The notes: generated by a model not told the origin, from the sequence alone. 60,550 bases of DNA from Mycolicibacterium sphagni (GCF_002250655.1 NZ_NOZR01000034.1:1-60550), one strand, 5' to 3'. Positions 34,513 to 44,209 are shown, counted from the first letter of the stretch. Numbers and translations are program-made.

Positions 34513-35396
34513 AGCCCGGCGGGCAGGATATTCGGATTAGCCGTATCCGGCGGCGGCAACGGAGGTAACACGGTGGCTCCGTCGAGCGAATGCACCGTCA
34601 ACTGCTGCGACCACGGATAGTGCAAGCTGAAAGCCACTAGGCCCGTTCGTTGTTCGGCGGGCAGGTGACACATCGCCAACACGGTCTCGGCTAGATATTC
34701 CACGGGCTCAGTCGGAAAGCTGTCGGGAATCAGCGCCGCGGCACCGGGGGTCCGCACCGCCGTCGACGGGCCCACGCAGTTCACTGCGATATTGGCGTCA
34801 AGCAGTTCAGCGGCCACGCCCTGAGTGAAGCGGTGCAGTGCGGCCTTGCACGATGCGTAGATCACGTCGCCGGCCGTCTTGTTGTAGTCGCGGTAGGGCC
34901 GAGCCGGAGCCACTCCGGTTACCGACCCGATGTTGACGATCCACCCTGCCCCTTGTCTCCGCATGTGCGGCACTGCGGCTTTCGTCAACACGAACGGGAC
35001 CTTCAGGTAGTGCTCGACGGTGCGGTCAAACGTCGACAGTGACATCTCTTCAACCAGCCCGTAGTCGGCGAAGCCGGCGTTGTTGACCACGATGTCGATG
35101 CGGCCCGTGCGCTCTACCACCGCCCCGACCAGGCCGTCGCGCGCTGTGGGGTCTTCGAGATCGGCAGTGAGTCCGAACGCGCTACCGCCTGCCTCTTCGA
35201 TGAGCGCGATGGTCTCCTCGATGGTGCCCGGCATGGTCTCGCTGAAGTCTGAACGGACCGAGATCGATGGCGTGTTCGCGCGCGCAGTCACAGCGACGGT
35301 GGCTCCTTCGGCAGCCAGTCGTTGCGCAATCGCCCGTCCGATCCCCCGGCTGCTGCCGGTCACCAACGCCGTTCTGCCGACCAGGATCTGGCTCAT
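34509..35396 (-). CDS. SDR family oxidoreductase
   Basis: The 295-aa SDR has TGSSRGIGRAIAQRLAAEGA, VNNAGF, Ser in IGSVTG and a YASCK catalytic pair. A C-terminal extension of about 40 residues ends with a Pro-rich tail (PPLPPPDTANPNILPAGL). ATG 35396 overlaps the stop of the upstream monooxygenase gene (ATGA), so the pair is cotranslated: the SDR could supply the ketone used by the BVMO. Its stop codon overlaps the stop of the convergent Dabb gene. Confidence 0.88.
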   Translation of the reverse strand: MSQILVGRTALVTGSSRGIGRAIAQRLAAEGATVAVTARANTPSISVRSDFSETMPGTIEETIALIEEAGGSAFGLTADLEDPTARDGLVGAVVERTGRIDIVVNNAGFADYGLVEEMSLSTFDRTVEHYLKVPFVLTKAAVPHMRRQGAGWIVNIGSVTGVAPARPYRDYNKTAGDVIYASCKAALHRFTQGVAAELLDANIAVNCVGPSTAVRTPGAAALIPDSFPTEPVEYLAETVLAMCHLPAEQRTGLVAFSLHYPWSQQLTVHSLDGATVLPPLPPPDTANPNILPAGL

Positions 35397-37315
35397 CGGA
35401 GGATGAAGTCCTCTTCGATCGGCGCCCGGTGCTGTTGCCACAGGTCGACCAGTCGATAGGGGGTGGCCACCACGACGCGCCCGGACTCGGACCGGTAATA
35501 CGTGTGGGCATTCGGGGTGTGGCACCAGACAGTGCGTTGCATCGCCTCGTCGACGTTGGCGACGTAGTCCTCGTAGGCGCGCTGACTGACTTCGATCGTG
35601 GTCGCGCCGCGAAGCGCCATCAATTGCAGACACTCCAGGATGTAATGGGCCAGTACCTCCATCGAGAAGTTGGCGCCTGCACCATGGCCGGGGCTGTAGT
35701 TGGGTGCCGAGGTGACGAATAGGTTCGGGAATCCCGGGATGGTGCCGCCCCGGTACGCGCGCGGACTATTGCCCCACTCCTCGCTCAGGGTCTTGCCGTC
35801 GCGGCCGCGGATGTCGATTGTGGAGAGGAAGTCCAGGTGATAGCCGGTGGCGTAGATGATGACGTCGAGGTCGATCTGGCGTCCGTCGGCGGTGACGATG
35901 CCGTCGGCGTTCACTTCCGCGGGTTCACTGGCTTCGACATCGACGTGATCACGGGTCAATGCGGTGTAGTAGCCACCGGGATCGCGGATGATGCGCTTGC
36001 CATACGGCGCAAAGTCCGGGGTGACCTTGCGCGCCAATGCCGTTCCGGCGCCGAAGGTGCGGTCGATGTAGTCCAGACACATTTGCAGCAGCACGTCGTT
36101 GGCCGGCGAGATCGACAGGTGGGTTTGCGACCACTCGGGATCTTGCAGGATGATCGGGTAGTTGTTGTCGGCGGTGCCCCAATACGATTTCAGTCGGTGC
36201 CACATCGCGTAGAACGGCAGCACTCGGCCGAGGTAGCGACGGTGCTCGGGCACGTCGTCGGTCAGTCGCTTGCGTGGCGCCACCCAATGTGGTTGGCGCT
36301 GAAACACAGTGAGGTGCTCAACCTCTTCGACGCACGCGTCGACGATCTGCACGGCGGTGCAACCCGCGCCAATGATCGCCACCCGTTTCCCGCCGAGATC
36401 GAGGGTGTGATCCCAGTGCGCCGAGTGGACACTGACGCCGCCGAACGTGTGACGGCCCTTCACATCGGGAAAGCGAGGCCGATTCAAGTACCCGGCCGCC
36501 GTCACGACGACGCTGGCATAGTCAAAGCTCAGGGTGCCGTCGGCGGTGCGCGAGTGTATTTGCCACTGTTGGCACTGCTCGTCCCACCACAGCGCTTCGA
36601 CTTCGGTGCCGAACCTGATATGACGGCGCAAGTCGTGTTTGTCGGCGAGTCCCACCAGGTAATCCTGGTATTCCGCTCCGATCGGGTAGTAGCTCGACCA
36701 GTCCGGATTCACCTCCCGCGACAACGAGTAGTAGGCCGACGGCGTGTCCACTCCGATGCCCGGATACGTTGTGGTCAACCAGGTTCCACCAACTTCGGCA
36801 TTGCGGTCGAAGATGGTGAACTTCACCCCTTCCTCCGCGGCGGCGAGCGCCACGGCGATCCCGGCGATGCCGGCGCCGATGATCGCCATCGTGGTCGTCG
36901 CCGGAATCGGCGTGGTCCGTGGCAGCGTGGGTTGCCAGGGTCGAAAACCACCCTGCTCGAGAAGCAGGTCGATTTGTTCGTCGTCGACCACTGTGCCCAA
37001 TGCGACCGGCAACAGCCGGGCGAACAACTCACGGTCATCGGCGGCGGGCGCGTCGGGTCGTCGGGGTTGGCGGAGCGCGGCCACGATCTCGTCCGCCAGG
37101 GCCTCAGCCGTCGCCTCGTCGGTCCTGCCTGCTCGTTCGGGCGGGTCGGGGACATGATCAATTTTCCCGGCATACCGGTCGATAACCGATGCGTCTCCGG
37201 TCATCTGCGCCAGAACAGCCACGAGCACACCGGGGTCGGCCTGCAGCAGGTGGTCACGAAGTGTTCCCATGTCGACATCAGCGCTCGACGCGGCGGCAGA
37301 TGATCCAATGCTCAT
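35393..37315 (-). CDS. Baeyer-Villiger monooxygenase with N-terminal extension (HAPMO type)
   Basis: The 640-aa enzyme carries an N-terminal extension of about 140 residues before the FAD motif IIGAGIAGIAVALA. The BVMO fingerprint FGGVSVHSAHWD and second Rossmann motif IIGAGCTAVQIVDAC follow. The extra domain and total length match 4-hydroxyacetophenone monooxygenase-like BVMOs rather than the two shorter BVMOs in this window. Substrate unknown; ring or side-chain ketones are candidates. It is divergent from the acyl-CoA dehydrogenase operon, with about 100 bases between starts. Confidence 0.88.
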   Translation of the reverse strand: MSIGSSAAASSADVDMGTLRDHLLQADPGVLVAVLAQMTGDASVIDRYAGKIDHVPDPPERAGRTDEATAEALADEIVAALRQPRRPDAPAADDRELFARLLPVALGTVVDDEQIDLLLEQGGFRPWQPTLPRTTPIPATTTMAIIGAGIAGIAVALAAAEEGVKFTIFDRNAEVGGTWLTTTYPGIGVDTPSAYYSLSREVNPDWSSYYPIGAEYQDYLVGLADKHDLRRHIRFGTEVEALWWDEQCQQWQIHSRTADGTLSFDYASVVVTAAGYLNRPRFPDVKGRHTFGGVSVHSAHWDHTLDLGGKRVAIIGAGCTAVQIVDACVEEVEHLTVFQRQPHWVAPRKRLTDDVPEHRRYLGRVLPFYAMWHRLKSYWGTADNNYPIILQDPEWSQTHLSISPANDVLLQMCLDYIDRTFGAGTALARKVTPDFAPYGKRIIRDPGGYYTALTRDHVDVEASEPAEVNADGIVTADGRQIDLDVIIYATGYHLDFLSTIDIRGRDGKTLSEEWGNSPRAYRGGTIPGFPNLFVTSAPNYSPGHGAGANFSMEVLAHYILECLQLMALRGATTIEVSQRAYEDYVANVDEAMQRTVWCHTPNAHTYYRSESGRVVVATPYRLVDLWQQHRAPIEEDFILR

Positions 37316-37416
37316 GGCTCCCGAGTATCGAAGCGATGAGGAGCTGGGGCGGCGCTGTTGTCTACTCAGCGGGAAACAAGACTGCCGCAGCCGCTCCCCG
37401 GCTTAGGGTTCCGACC

Positions 37417-38589
37417 ATGCAACGCGTGCATTACGACGATGACCACCTTGCTTTCGGCGAGCTGGCCAGCAGTTTCGCCGCTAAGGAGATTGCCCCGCAC
37501 ATCGATTCCTGGGAGGACGCCGGGATCTCACCCCGCGAGATTTTTGCGTCGGCAGGCGCCATCGGTCTCCTCGGATTCGCCGCTCCCGAAGAGTTCGGCG
37601 GCCTGGGCACCAACGACTTTCGCTACAACCAGATCCTCATCGAGCGTTGCATGGCAGTCCATGCCGGAAACGTCGGTCTGAGCTTCGCCGTACACAATGA
37701 CATTTGCCTGCCCTACCTCGCCGACGTCGGCAATGCGGCGCAGCGACAGCGATGGCTACCAGGCTTCGTCCGGGGCGAGTTGATCGCCGCGATAGCCATG
37801 ACCGAACCCGGGGCGGGCTCCGACGTCGCCGCCATTCGCACCAGTGGCGTCGATGCCGGTGATCACTTCATCGTCAACGGGGCAAAGACGTTCATCACCA
37901 ACGGGCAGAACGCGGACCTGGTGATCACTGCGGTGCGCACATCTCCGGATCGCCGCAATGGGTTGACTCTGATGGTCATCGAGCGCGGAATGCCTGGCTT
38001 CGAACGTGGCCGTAACCTCGACAAGCTTGGGCTCCATTGCCAGGACACCTCGGAGCTGGTCTTCACCGACGTGGCGGTGCCCAAGGCGAACGTTCTCGGT
38101 GACGTGGGCGCAGGATTCGAGTACCTGATGCGCAACCTTCCTCAGGAACGCATGCAGATTGCGGTGGGCAGTGTGGGCCGGGCCCGCGCGGCGCTGCAAT
38201 GGACCATTGATTACGTCCGCACGCGCGTCGCGTTTTCAAAGCCCATCGGAGCACTGCAGAATACGCGGTTCGCATTGGCCGATGCCGCTACCGAGGTTGC
38301 GGTTGCGGAGTCCTTCATCGACCGCTGTGTCATCCAGCTAAACGCCGGCCAACTGACTCCTGCCGACGCCGCGAAAGCCAAGCTGTGGGCGACCGAAATG
38401 GAGTTTCGGGTGCTCGACAGCTGCCAGCAGTTGTTCGGCGGCTACGGCTACATGCGCGAGTATCCCATTGCACGGGCCTCTATCGACGCCCGTGTCACCC
38501 GGGTATACGGCGGAACCTCGGAGATCATGCGGGAGATCATCGGCCGTGACCTTGCCCTGGACCCGACTCGGACGAAAGCTTCGATGTGA
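37417..38589 (+). CDS. Acyl-CoA dehydrogenase, LCAD-like
   Basis: The 390-aa protein has the full acyl-CoA dehydrogenase layout: AMTEPGAGSDVAAIRTSGVD (flavin loop), KTFITNGQNADLVI, LPQERMQIAVGSVGRARAAL and the terminal QLFGGYGYMREYPIARASIDARVTRVYGGTSEIMREIIGRDL. The position of the MCAD catalytic Glu is Gly (YGGT), and the Glu in LPQERM probably serves instead, as in long-chain enzymes. It would dehydrogenate the CoA ester made by the downstream synthetase. ATG 37417 gives the family length. Confidence 0.9.
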   Translation: MQRVHYDDDHLAFGELASSFAAKEIAPHIDSWEDAGISPREIFASAGAIGLLGFAAPEEFGGLGTNDFRYNQILIERCMAVHAGNVGLSFAVHNDICLPYLADVGNAAQRQRWLPGFVRGELIAAIAMTEPGAGSDVAAIRTSGVDAGDHFIVNGAKTFITNGQNADLVITAVRTSPDRRNGLTLMVIERGMPGFERGRNLDKLGLHCQDTSELVFTDVAVPKANVLGDVGAGFEYLMRNLPQERMQIAVGSVGRARAALQWTIDYVRTRVAFSKPIGALQNTRFALADAATEVAVAESFIDRCVIQLNAGQLTPADAAKAKLWATEMEFRVLDSCQQLFGGYGYMREYPIARASIDARVTRVYGGTSEIMREIIGRDLALDPTRTKASM

Positions 38590-40154
38590 GCCTGGAGGAC
38601 CTCGTTCGTTCTGCCCGTAGTCAGGGTTTGGGAGACATTCCACGGCGCTCCGCTCGGCGCCACCCGCAGAAGGTCGCCATCATCGACGGCGAGATCACAT
38701 TGACCTTCGCCGAGTTCGACGAACTCGTCGACCGAGCCGCGGCGGCATTGAGCGACAGCGGTTTAGGTGCCGGTGACCGCGTGGCACTGCTGGCACGCAA
38801 TTGTTGGCAGTACGCAGTGCTCGCCTTCGCCACCGCGCGCGCAGCGGTAGTGCTGGTGCCCTTGAATTTCATGCTCACCGCTGAGGAGATCGCCTATATC
38901 TTGGGGCACTGTCGGGCAACAGGTTTCATTGTTGAAGCCGCCCTGGTCGCCGTGGCCGAAGACGCAATGCGCCGGACCGGGAAGCTCTCGACGCGGATCG
39001 CGATCAGGACGACCGGAACGCCGGCATTACCAGGATGGACCGACTTCGCGGACTGGCTAGCCACGACGTCATCGCCGCCGACGCCGGAGATCCATGATGA
39101 CCAGTTGCTCAGGGTGATGTACACCAGCGGCACCGAATCACGACCCAAGGGTGTAATGCACACCAGCCGCAGTTTGATGTGGCAGTACGTCAGCTCCATC
39201 ACGGCGGGCTCAATGAGCGCCGACGACGTCGAAATCCATTCGATGCCGCTCTACCACTGCGCTCAATTGGACAACTTCCTCGCGACCGACGTGTACCTCG
39301 GGGCGACAAGCATCCTTCTCCCCCGCCCCGATCCGGAGCCGGTGTTGCGCACCATCGAGCGCTACTCGGTGACCAACTACTTCGCACCGCCCACAGTCTG
39401 GATAAGCCTTTTACGCAGCCCAGTGTTCGATCAGGTGGATCTGTCGAGCCTGCAAAAGGGTTACTACGGAGCGTCGGCGATGCCGACGGAGATCCTCCAT
39501 GAAATCAGAGAACGATTGCCCGGCCTCCAGCTCTGGAACTTCTACGGGCAAACGGAAATCGCACCACTCGCCTCGGCGTTGGGTCCCGCAGACCAAGAAG
39601 CACATGCAGGTGCTGCCGGGCGCCCAGTGCTCAACGTCGAAACCGTCATCCTCGACGACACCGACACCCCCGTGCCCACTGGGGCGATCGGCGAGATCGC
39701 CCATCGCAGTCCACATCTGATGCTCGGATATCTCGACGACCCGCTCAAGTCCGCCGAGGCGTTCCGCGGCGGCTGGTTCCATTCCGGGGATCTCGGCTTT
39801 TACGACGACGCCGGATTTCTTCACGTGGTGGACCGCAAAAAGGACATGATCAAGACGGGCGGGGAGAATGTGGCCAGCCGCGAGGTCGAAGAAGTCCTGT
39901 ATCTGCACAGCGGTGTCGAGGAAGCCGCGGTGTTCGGGTTGGTGCACCCCGTGTGGGTAGAGGCGGTCGTGGCCGCGGTGATTCCACGTGCGGGCGTGGA
40001 GTTGACCGAGGATGACGTGCTTGCGCACTGCCGGAAGCATCTCGCCGGGTTCAAGACCCCCAAGCACATCTTCTTCGTCAGCGATTTGCCGAAGAATCCC
40101 AGTGGGAAGCTTCTCAAACGCGACCTCCGGCAACGGTTTAGCCTGCCTGGCTAG
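38586..40154 (+). CDS. Acyl-CoA synthetase (FadD family)
   Basis: The 522-aa adenylate-forming enzyme has core motifs YTSGTESRPKGV (A3), NFYGQTE (A5), WFHSGDLGF (A7), DRKKDMIKTGGENV (A8) and PSGKLLKRDL with the catalytic Lys (A10). It activates a carboxylic acid to its CoA thioester with ATP. The GTG start overlaps the dehydrogenase stop (GTGA). An acid released by BVMO and esterase action is a possible substrate; this is inferred from the setting only. Confidence 0.9.
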   Translation: MSLEDLVRSARSQGLGDIPRRSARRHPQKVAIIDGEITLTFAEFDELVDRAAAALSDSGLGAGDRVALLARNCWQYAVLAFATARAAVVLVPLNFMLTAEEIAYILGHCRATGFIVEAALVAVAEDAMRRTGKLSTRIAIRTTGTPALPGWTDFADWLATTSSPPTPEIHDDQLLRVMYTSGTESRPKGVMHTSRSLMWQYVSSITAGSMSADDVEIHSMPLYHCAQLDNFLATDVYLGATSILLPRPDPEPVLRTIERYSVTNYFAPPTVWISLLRSPVFDQVDLSSLQKGYYGASAMPTEILHEIRERLPGLQLWNFYGQTEIAPLASALGPADQEAHAGAAGRPVLNVETVILDDTDTPVPTGAIGEIAHRSPHLMLGYLDDPLKSAEAFRGGWFHSGDLGFYDDAGFLHVVDRKKDMIKTGGENVASREVEEVLYLHSGVEEAAVFGLVHPVWVEAVVAAVIPRAGVELTEDDVLAHCRKHLAGFKTPKHIFFVSDLPKNPSGKLLKRDLRQRFSLPG

Positions 40155-40225
40155 GACACCTCGGGGTGTTCCACTCATCGGACACCGGAGGTCTTTTCCT
40201 GGCCAGTTTCTAGTTCACTGCGTTC

Positions 40226-40708
40226 ATGAGCAACGAGATCACTCTGCCCGAGCTTCAGGAGTTCGTCGCCGGATTCTGGTACGCCTATGACCAGGGACAG
40301 TTCGACGTGCTCGCGACCCGAATCGGCGAGGAAATGGAGTACCTCAGCCGCTCGGATTCGGGCAGCTGCCCGTTCGAGCATCTACTGGCAGCCGAGCTTC
40401 GCGGCGGACCGGAGACGCTGGCGTGGCTGATCGAGCATCGCAACGAGAACCCGTACCCGTGCCGTCACCACGCGACCAACATCTTCCGGACCGGGACCAC
40501 CGGTGACGTGACGAGTGTCCGGTTCTATCTTTTCGTCAATCAGATCACCAATAACGTGCCCTTCGCCGTGTCCAGCGGTGTGGTCGACGCCGGCATCAGA
40601 CGCTCGGCCGACGGACTCGTGTTCACCTTCATGACGGTCGTTCTCGACGCCGAGGATTCAGTGCCGTTCGCTCAGCACGCCGCGGCCGCCACCACGCAAC
40701 CCGCGTGA
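40226..40708 (+). CDS. NTF2/SnoaL-like fold protein
   Basis: The 160-aa protein begins with a helix (LPELQEFVAGFWYAYDQGQFD) and shows the cone-shaped NTF2-like pattern, including YPCRHHATNIFRTGTTGDVTSVRFYLFV. Such folds include ketosteroid isomerase and SnoaL cyclases as well as many non-catalytic proteins. Its stop overlaps the following SDR start (GTGA). An isomerase or hydratase role in the pathway is possible but no catalytic residues can be assigned. Confidence 0.65.
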   Translation: MSNEITLPELQEFVAGFWYAYDQGQFDVLATRIGEEMEYLSRSDSGSCPFEHLLAAELRGGPETLAWLIEHRNENPYPCRHHATNIFRTGTTGDVTSVRFYLFVNQITNNVPFAVSSGVVDAGIRRSADGLVFTFMTVVLDAEDSVPFAQHAAAATTQPA

Positions 40709-41568
40709 ACGCCCGCGAGGCCTTCTCTGGAGGCGTCGCCGTCATCACGGGCGCCGGCGCCGGGATCGGCGCCGGGTTGGCCCGGCATGCCAGTCGGCTG
40801 GGGATGACAGTGGTACTCGTCGACGTCGACGGGGCGGCAGTGGCGACGCTTCGCGAAGAGCTGACTGCCGCAGGCGGATCAGCGATCGACATCGTCTGCG
40901 ATGTTCGCGACGCGGAAGCCGTGCAGGCTCTGGCCGACACCGTATACCGCGACGTAGGCGATGTGCGACTGTTGGTCAACAACGCCGGAATCGAACAGTT
41001 CGGCTACCTCTGGGACACCCCGGTAGCCAATTGGCAACGGGTACTGGACATCAACGTCACCGGCGTTTTCCACGGTATCCGGGCGTTTCTGCCAAAGATG
41101 ATGGCCACCACCGCACCCGCCTGGGTGTGGAATCTTTCTTCTGTCGGGGGCGTCGCGGTGGTTCCGTTGCAGGCGCCCTACATCGTGAGCAAGCACGCCG
41201 TCCTCGCGCTGACCGAGTGCCTGCATCTGGAAGTCCAGTCGGCTGGCCACGATCACCACGTCCACATTCAGGCGGTACTGCCCGGGGCGGTGGTGTCCAA
41301 CATCTTTGAGTCCGCCGGCGGTGTGCAGTCCGGTGACGCCAGCGCCGCCGAGGCCCAGCGCATGGCCATGCTCGATATCAAGGCCGAAGCGATGGACCCG
41401 TTGGCCGCTGCCGAAGCAGTGTTCGAGCAAGCCGCAGAGGGCCGGTTCTATCTGCTCACCCAACCCGACTACGTCGGGTCGGCGATGGCGGAACGGGCGC
41501 GTGTCTTGACCAGTCAGGCGGCTCCCCGGTTGCGCACCGAGCGCCGGTTCGATCCCGCTGAGAACTGA
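40705..41568 (+). CDS. SDR family oxidoreductase
   Basis: The 287-aa classical SDR has TGAGAGIGAGLARHASRLGM, VNNAGIEQFG, NLSSVGG and YIVSK (Tyr/Lys pair). The C-terminal part (SAAEAQRMAMLDIKAEAMDPLAAAEAVFEQAAEGRFYLLTQP) is the substrate lid found in many mycobacterial catabolic SDRs. It overlaps the NTF2-like gene and is followed two bases later by an esterase gene. Probably oxidises an alcohol intermediate. Confidence 0.88.
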   Translation: MNAREAFSGGVAVITGAGAGIGAGLARHASRLGMTVVLVDVDGAAVATLREELTAAGGSAIDIVCDVRDAEAVQALADTVYRDVGDVRLLVNNAGIEQFGYLWDTPVANWQRVLDINVTGVFHGIRAFLPKMMATTAPAWVWNLSSVGGVAVVPLQAPYIVSKHAVLALTECLHLEVQSAGHDHHVHIQAVLPGAVVSNIFESAGGVQSGDASAAEAQRMAMLDIKAEAMDPLAAAEAVFEQAAEGRFYLLTQPDYVGSAMAERARVLTSQAAPRLRTERRFDPAEN

Positions 41569-41569
41569 G

Positions 41570-42604
41570 GTGCGCCGCCCCCAGCTCGATCCTGACGCCG
41601 CCGCCCGCGTCGCATCCTTCGGTGACATAGAGCCGATGCGCACCCGGGGATTGGCGGTCGTGCGCGCCGGCCTGGAATCCGCACCGCGGCCCGATATGCC
41701 GCCCATGGTGAGCATCGAGGACCTGACGGCACCTGGCTCGGCGGGTCCGATCCCGCTTCGCCTCTATCGCCCCACCGCCGAGTCTCGTTCTCCCGTGCTG
41801 ATTTACCTGCACGGCGGCGGTCTGGTGATGGGCACCAACCACTCGTTCGAGCCGCTGGCGCGTGAGCTCGCCCACGCCAGCGGCGCCGTGGTCGTCGCCG
41901 TCGAATACCGGTTGGCACCGGAGTCACCACCACCGGCGCAGTTCGAGGACGCCTACGCGGCCACCGAATGGGTCAGCAGCCACGGTGATGACCTCGACCT
42001 GGACGTCGGCAGGCTGGCGGTCGTCGGCGACAGTGCGGGCGGTTCGCTCGCCGCCGCCGTGGCCCTCGCCGCCCGCGACCGCGCAGGTCCACACATCTGT
42101 GCGCAGGTGTTGCTCTACCCCGGCCTGGACAGAGACATGGGTGCACCATCGATCACCTCGATGCCGGATGCGCCGATGCTGCGCCATGACGACATCGTGT
42201 ACATGCACGAAGTGGTCGATGGCGAGGCCGGGTCGCCCCAGGATGCCTATCAGATCCCGGCCTATGCCACCGATGTGAGCGGATTGCCGCCGGCCGTCAT
42301 CGTCACCGGGGAGTGTGACCCGATTCGGGATTGGGGTGAGCGTTATGCCCGCCGGTTGGCTGGTTCGGGGGTACAGACCACGCTGACGCGCTATCCCGGT
42401 GTGTACCACGGCTTTCTGATGCGTTCCGACACGACCGCTCGCGGCCGCTTGGCGATCGCCGAGATCGGCGCGCTGCTCCGCGCGAGGTTCATCCACCTCA
42501 ACAACGAATCTCCCGGTCAACGGACGCTCGACAGATCATCAGAGCAGGCGCTACCCACAATCGAAACACCAGACCACCAAGGAGAGCACCATGCTGACCG
42601 ATGA
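41570..42604 (+). CDS. Alpha/beta hydrolase, hormone-sensitive lipase family
   Basis: The 344-aa esterase has IYLHGGGLVMGTNHSFEPLA, nucleophile GDSAGGS, acid in GECDPIRDWGERYA and His in GVYHGFLMRS. It is a second HSL-type hydrolase besides the one at 32595, and could hydrolyse esters formed by the HAPMO-type BVMO. GTG 41570 lies just after the SDR stop. The last 35 residues are polar and overlap the next gene by 14 bases. Confidence 0.88.
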   Translation: MRRPQLDPDAAARVASFGDIEPMRTRGLAVVRAGLESAPRPDMPPMVSIEDLTAPGSAGPIPLRLYRPTAESRSPVLIYLHGGGLVMGTNHSFEPLARELAHASGAVVVAVEYRLAPESPPPAQFEDAYAATEWVSSHGDDLDLDVGRLAVVGDSAGGSLAAAVALAARDRAGPHICAQVLLYPGLDRDMGAPSITSMPDAPMLRHDDIVYMHEVVDGEAGSPQDAYQIPAYATDVSGLPPAVIVTGECDPIRDWGERYARRLAGSGVQTTLTRYPGVYHGFLMRSDTTARGRLAIAEIGALLRARFIHLNNESPGQRTLDRSSEQALPTIETPDHQGEHHADR

Positions 42605-43667
42605 GCGGCGTCTCGAACTGTCCGATGTCCTGCGCCCCGTCGCCCCGCCACGCGAGATCAGCGACATCTACACCGATGATCAGCGACAGCGACTGCTCAA
42701 TGTCGTACACACTCAAGGACCCTGGAATCTCATCATCGCTCAGCACTTCGCTTCGGCCGACGAACTCATGGCGACCATGAGCGGTGCGTTCCCCGAGGGA
42801 TTCACTCCTTCGCTCGACCTCTTCCTGACGCCGACGTTCCGCGGGTATCTGGCCAACTACGGAACGGTCCTTTATCCCGAGCTGCATGACTGCTTCTACA
42901 ACGCCGACTTCATCGAGCACGCCAAGAACTACTGGAACGCGCAGTACGCCAAGCCAGAGATGATGCTGTTCAACATCAATGGGCCGTGCGCCAATCGCGA
43001 CCCAGGCCACCTGGACTCCCCGAGCTTCCGTGGGGTACGCCATGAAAACGCCCCGACCTGGTTGTGCAGCGTGATGGGCAAGTCGGGGCTGTTCACCGAA
43101 TATCTGATCAAGATGGCGCAGGTCATCACCTGGTTCTCCCTCGATGAAGGCTCGGGCTTCACCTACTGGGCCGACGGCCCGCTCAAGCCACCCGCCCGCG
43201 TGCTACCCCCCATCAACAATCGCGGGGTGGTGGTCCAGAACGAGATGATGGTGCACCGCGGGGAGGCCAATGGACCACTGGATCAACAGGTTCCGAGCGG
43301 TCTGGCATTCGACACCGTCTTCACCGGCGACCCCGCTGATCGCGATCAATGGCTGCTGAAGAACGGTGACGACGTCATCGCACGGCACCACACGAATGAG
43401 TTGCGCTTCCTGGTGCACTGGTCAGCAGAAGTGTTCACCGACTTCGACGAACTCAAGAAGAATATGGACGGCTCCGACGACATCACGATCGAGCGGGCAA
43501 TCGGCATGATGGTTGACGACCTCAAAGGCAAGGGCATCACACTCGACGTGCCGGGCGAGCCGCTGCACGATCCGCAGTTCATCGGAGCGCTCAACGCCGC
43601 GTACGACCTCGGCGGTCCAACCAGCTACCCAGAAGACGCGCCGGTGAGCGCGTTTCAGTTCGCGTGA
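42591..43667 (+). CDS. Unrecognised 358-aa protein, possible metal-dependent oxygenase
   Basis: I do not recognise this family with certainty. The protein is soluble, with no signal peptide. It has conserved-looking His-x-Asp (GHLDSP, H140/D142) and a later His (MMVHRGE, H222), separated by aromatic-rich segments (APTWLCSVMGKSGLF, ITWFSLDEGSGFTYWADGP). An HxD...H triad fits a double-stranded beta-helix Fe(II) oxygenase, such as the phytanoyl-CoA type, but this is inference. A strong AAGGAGAG ribosome site lies six bases before ATG 42591. It belongs to the acyl-CoA dehydrogenase operon. Confidence 0.6.
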   Translation: MLTDERRLELSDVLRPVAPPREISDIYTDDQRQRLLNVVHTQGPWNLIIAQHFASADELMATMSGAFPEGFTPSLDLFLTPTFRGYLANYGTVLYPELHDCFYNADFIEHAKNYWNAQYAKPEMMLFNINGPCANRDPGHLDSPSFRGVRHENAPTWLCSVMGKSGLFTEYLIKMAQVITWFSLDEGSGFTYWADGPLKPPARVLPPINNRGVVVQNEMMVHRGEANGPLDQQVPSGLAFDTVFTGDPADRDQWLLKNGDDVIARHHTNELRFLVHWSAEVFTDFDELKKNMDGSDDITIERAIGMMVDDLKGKGITLDVPGEPLHDPQFIGALNAAYDLGGPTSYPEDAPVSAFQFA

Positions 43668-43765
43668 GGTCCCGGAGTCGGATCGGGTATCGGCGCGGCA
43701 ACGGTGGCTCGCGTACTCGACGAAGGCGCCACGGCGCACACGCCTGACCGACACAGGGATGTGGT

Positions 43766-44209
43766 ATGGATTCAGATTTCCTGATGCAGTTGCGCGATGA
43801 ACGTGCCATCGAGCGGGCGCTGATCCTCTTCGCACGTGCGATGGACGAACGTGACTGGACCACAATGGCCGAGATCCTCGCGGAAGACGCTCAAGGAGAC
43901 TTCGGCACCGGACGGCTCGAAGGCGCCGCAGCCATCATCGAGTTGATTCGCGGGTATCTCGACAACTGTGGCGCGACCCAGCACCTTCTGGGCAACGTCC
44001 TAGTCGACATCCAGGGGGATAGTGCCGTCAGCCACGCATACATCCGGGATGTGCACCTTGACTCGACCGATGCCCCAGACACGCGTTTCTATACGATCGG
44101 CGATTACCGGGACACGTGGCGGCGGCGCCCGGACGGATCCTGGTGCTTGGCCGAGCGAGTCAAAGCTAACCGTGGATACGTCGGAACACTCGAAGTGTTC
44201 GGCAACTGA
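43766..44209 (+). CDS. SnoaL-like NTF2-fold protein
   Basis: The 147-aa protein has the SnoaL_4-type pattern: LRDERAIERALILFARAMDERDWTTMAEILAEDAQGDFGTGRLEGAAAIIELIRGYLDNCGATQHLLGNVLVDI...GDYRDTWRRRPDGSWCLAERV. Related proteins include scytalone dehydratase-like and ring-hydroxylating accessory folds. It is probably the last gene of the plus-strand operon and may act as an isomerase or dehydratase; no proof of catalysis is visible. Confidence 0.75.
   Translation: MDSDFLMQLRDERAIERALILFARAMDERDWTTMAEILAEDAQGDFGTGRLEGAAAIIELIRGYLDNCGATQHLLGNVLVDIQGDSAVSHAYIRDVHLDSTDAPDTRFYTIGDYRDTWRRRPDGSWCLAERVKANRGYVGTLEVFGN

Noticed and set aside
35837..37303. 488-codon open frame antisense to the HAPMO-type BVMO
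   Set aside because: Composition is typical of an antisense shadow, while the minus strand carries clear FAD and BVMO motifs.
40155..40225. Possible terminator after the acyl-CoA synthetase (GGACACC...GGTGTTCC, TTTT)
   Set aside because: Arms are imperfect, the T run is not adjacent to a good stem, and the operon seems to continue.
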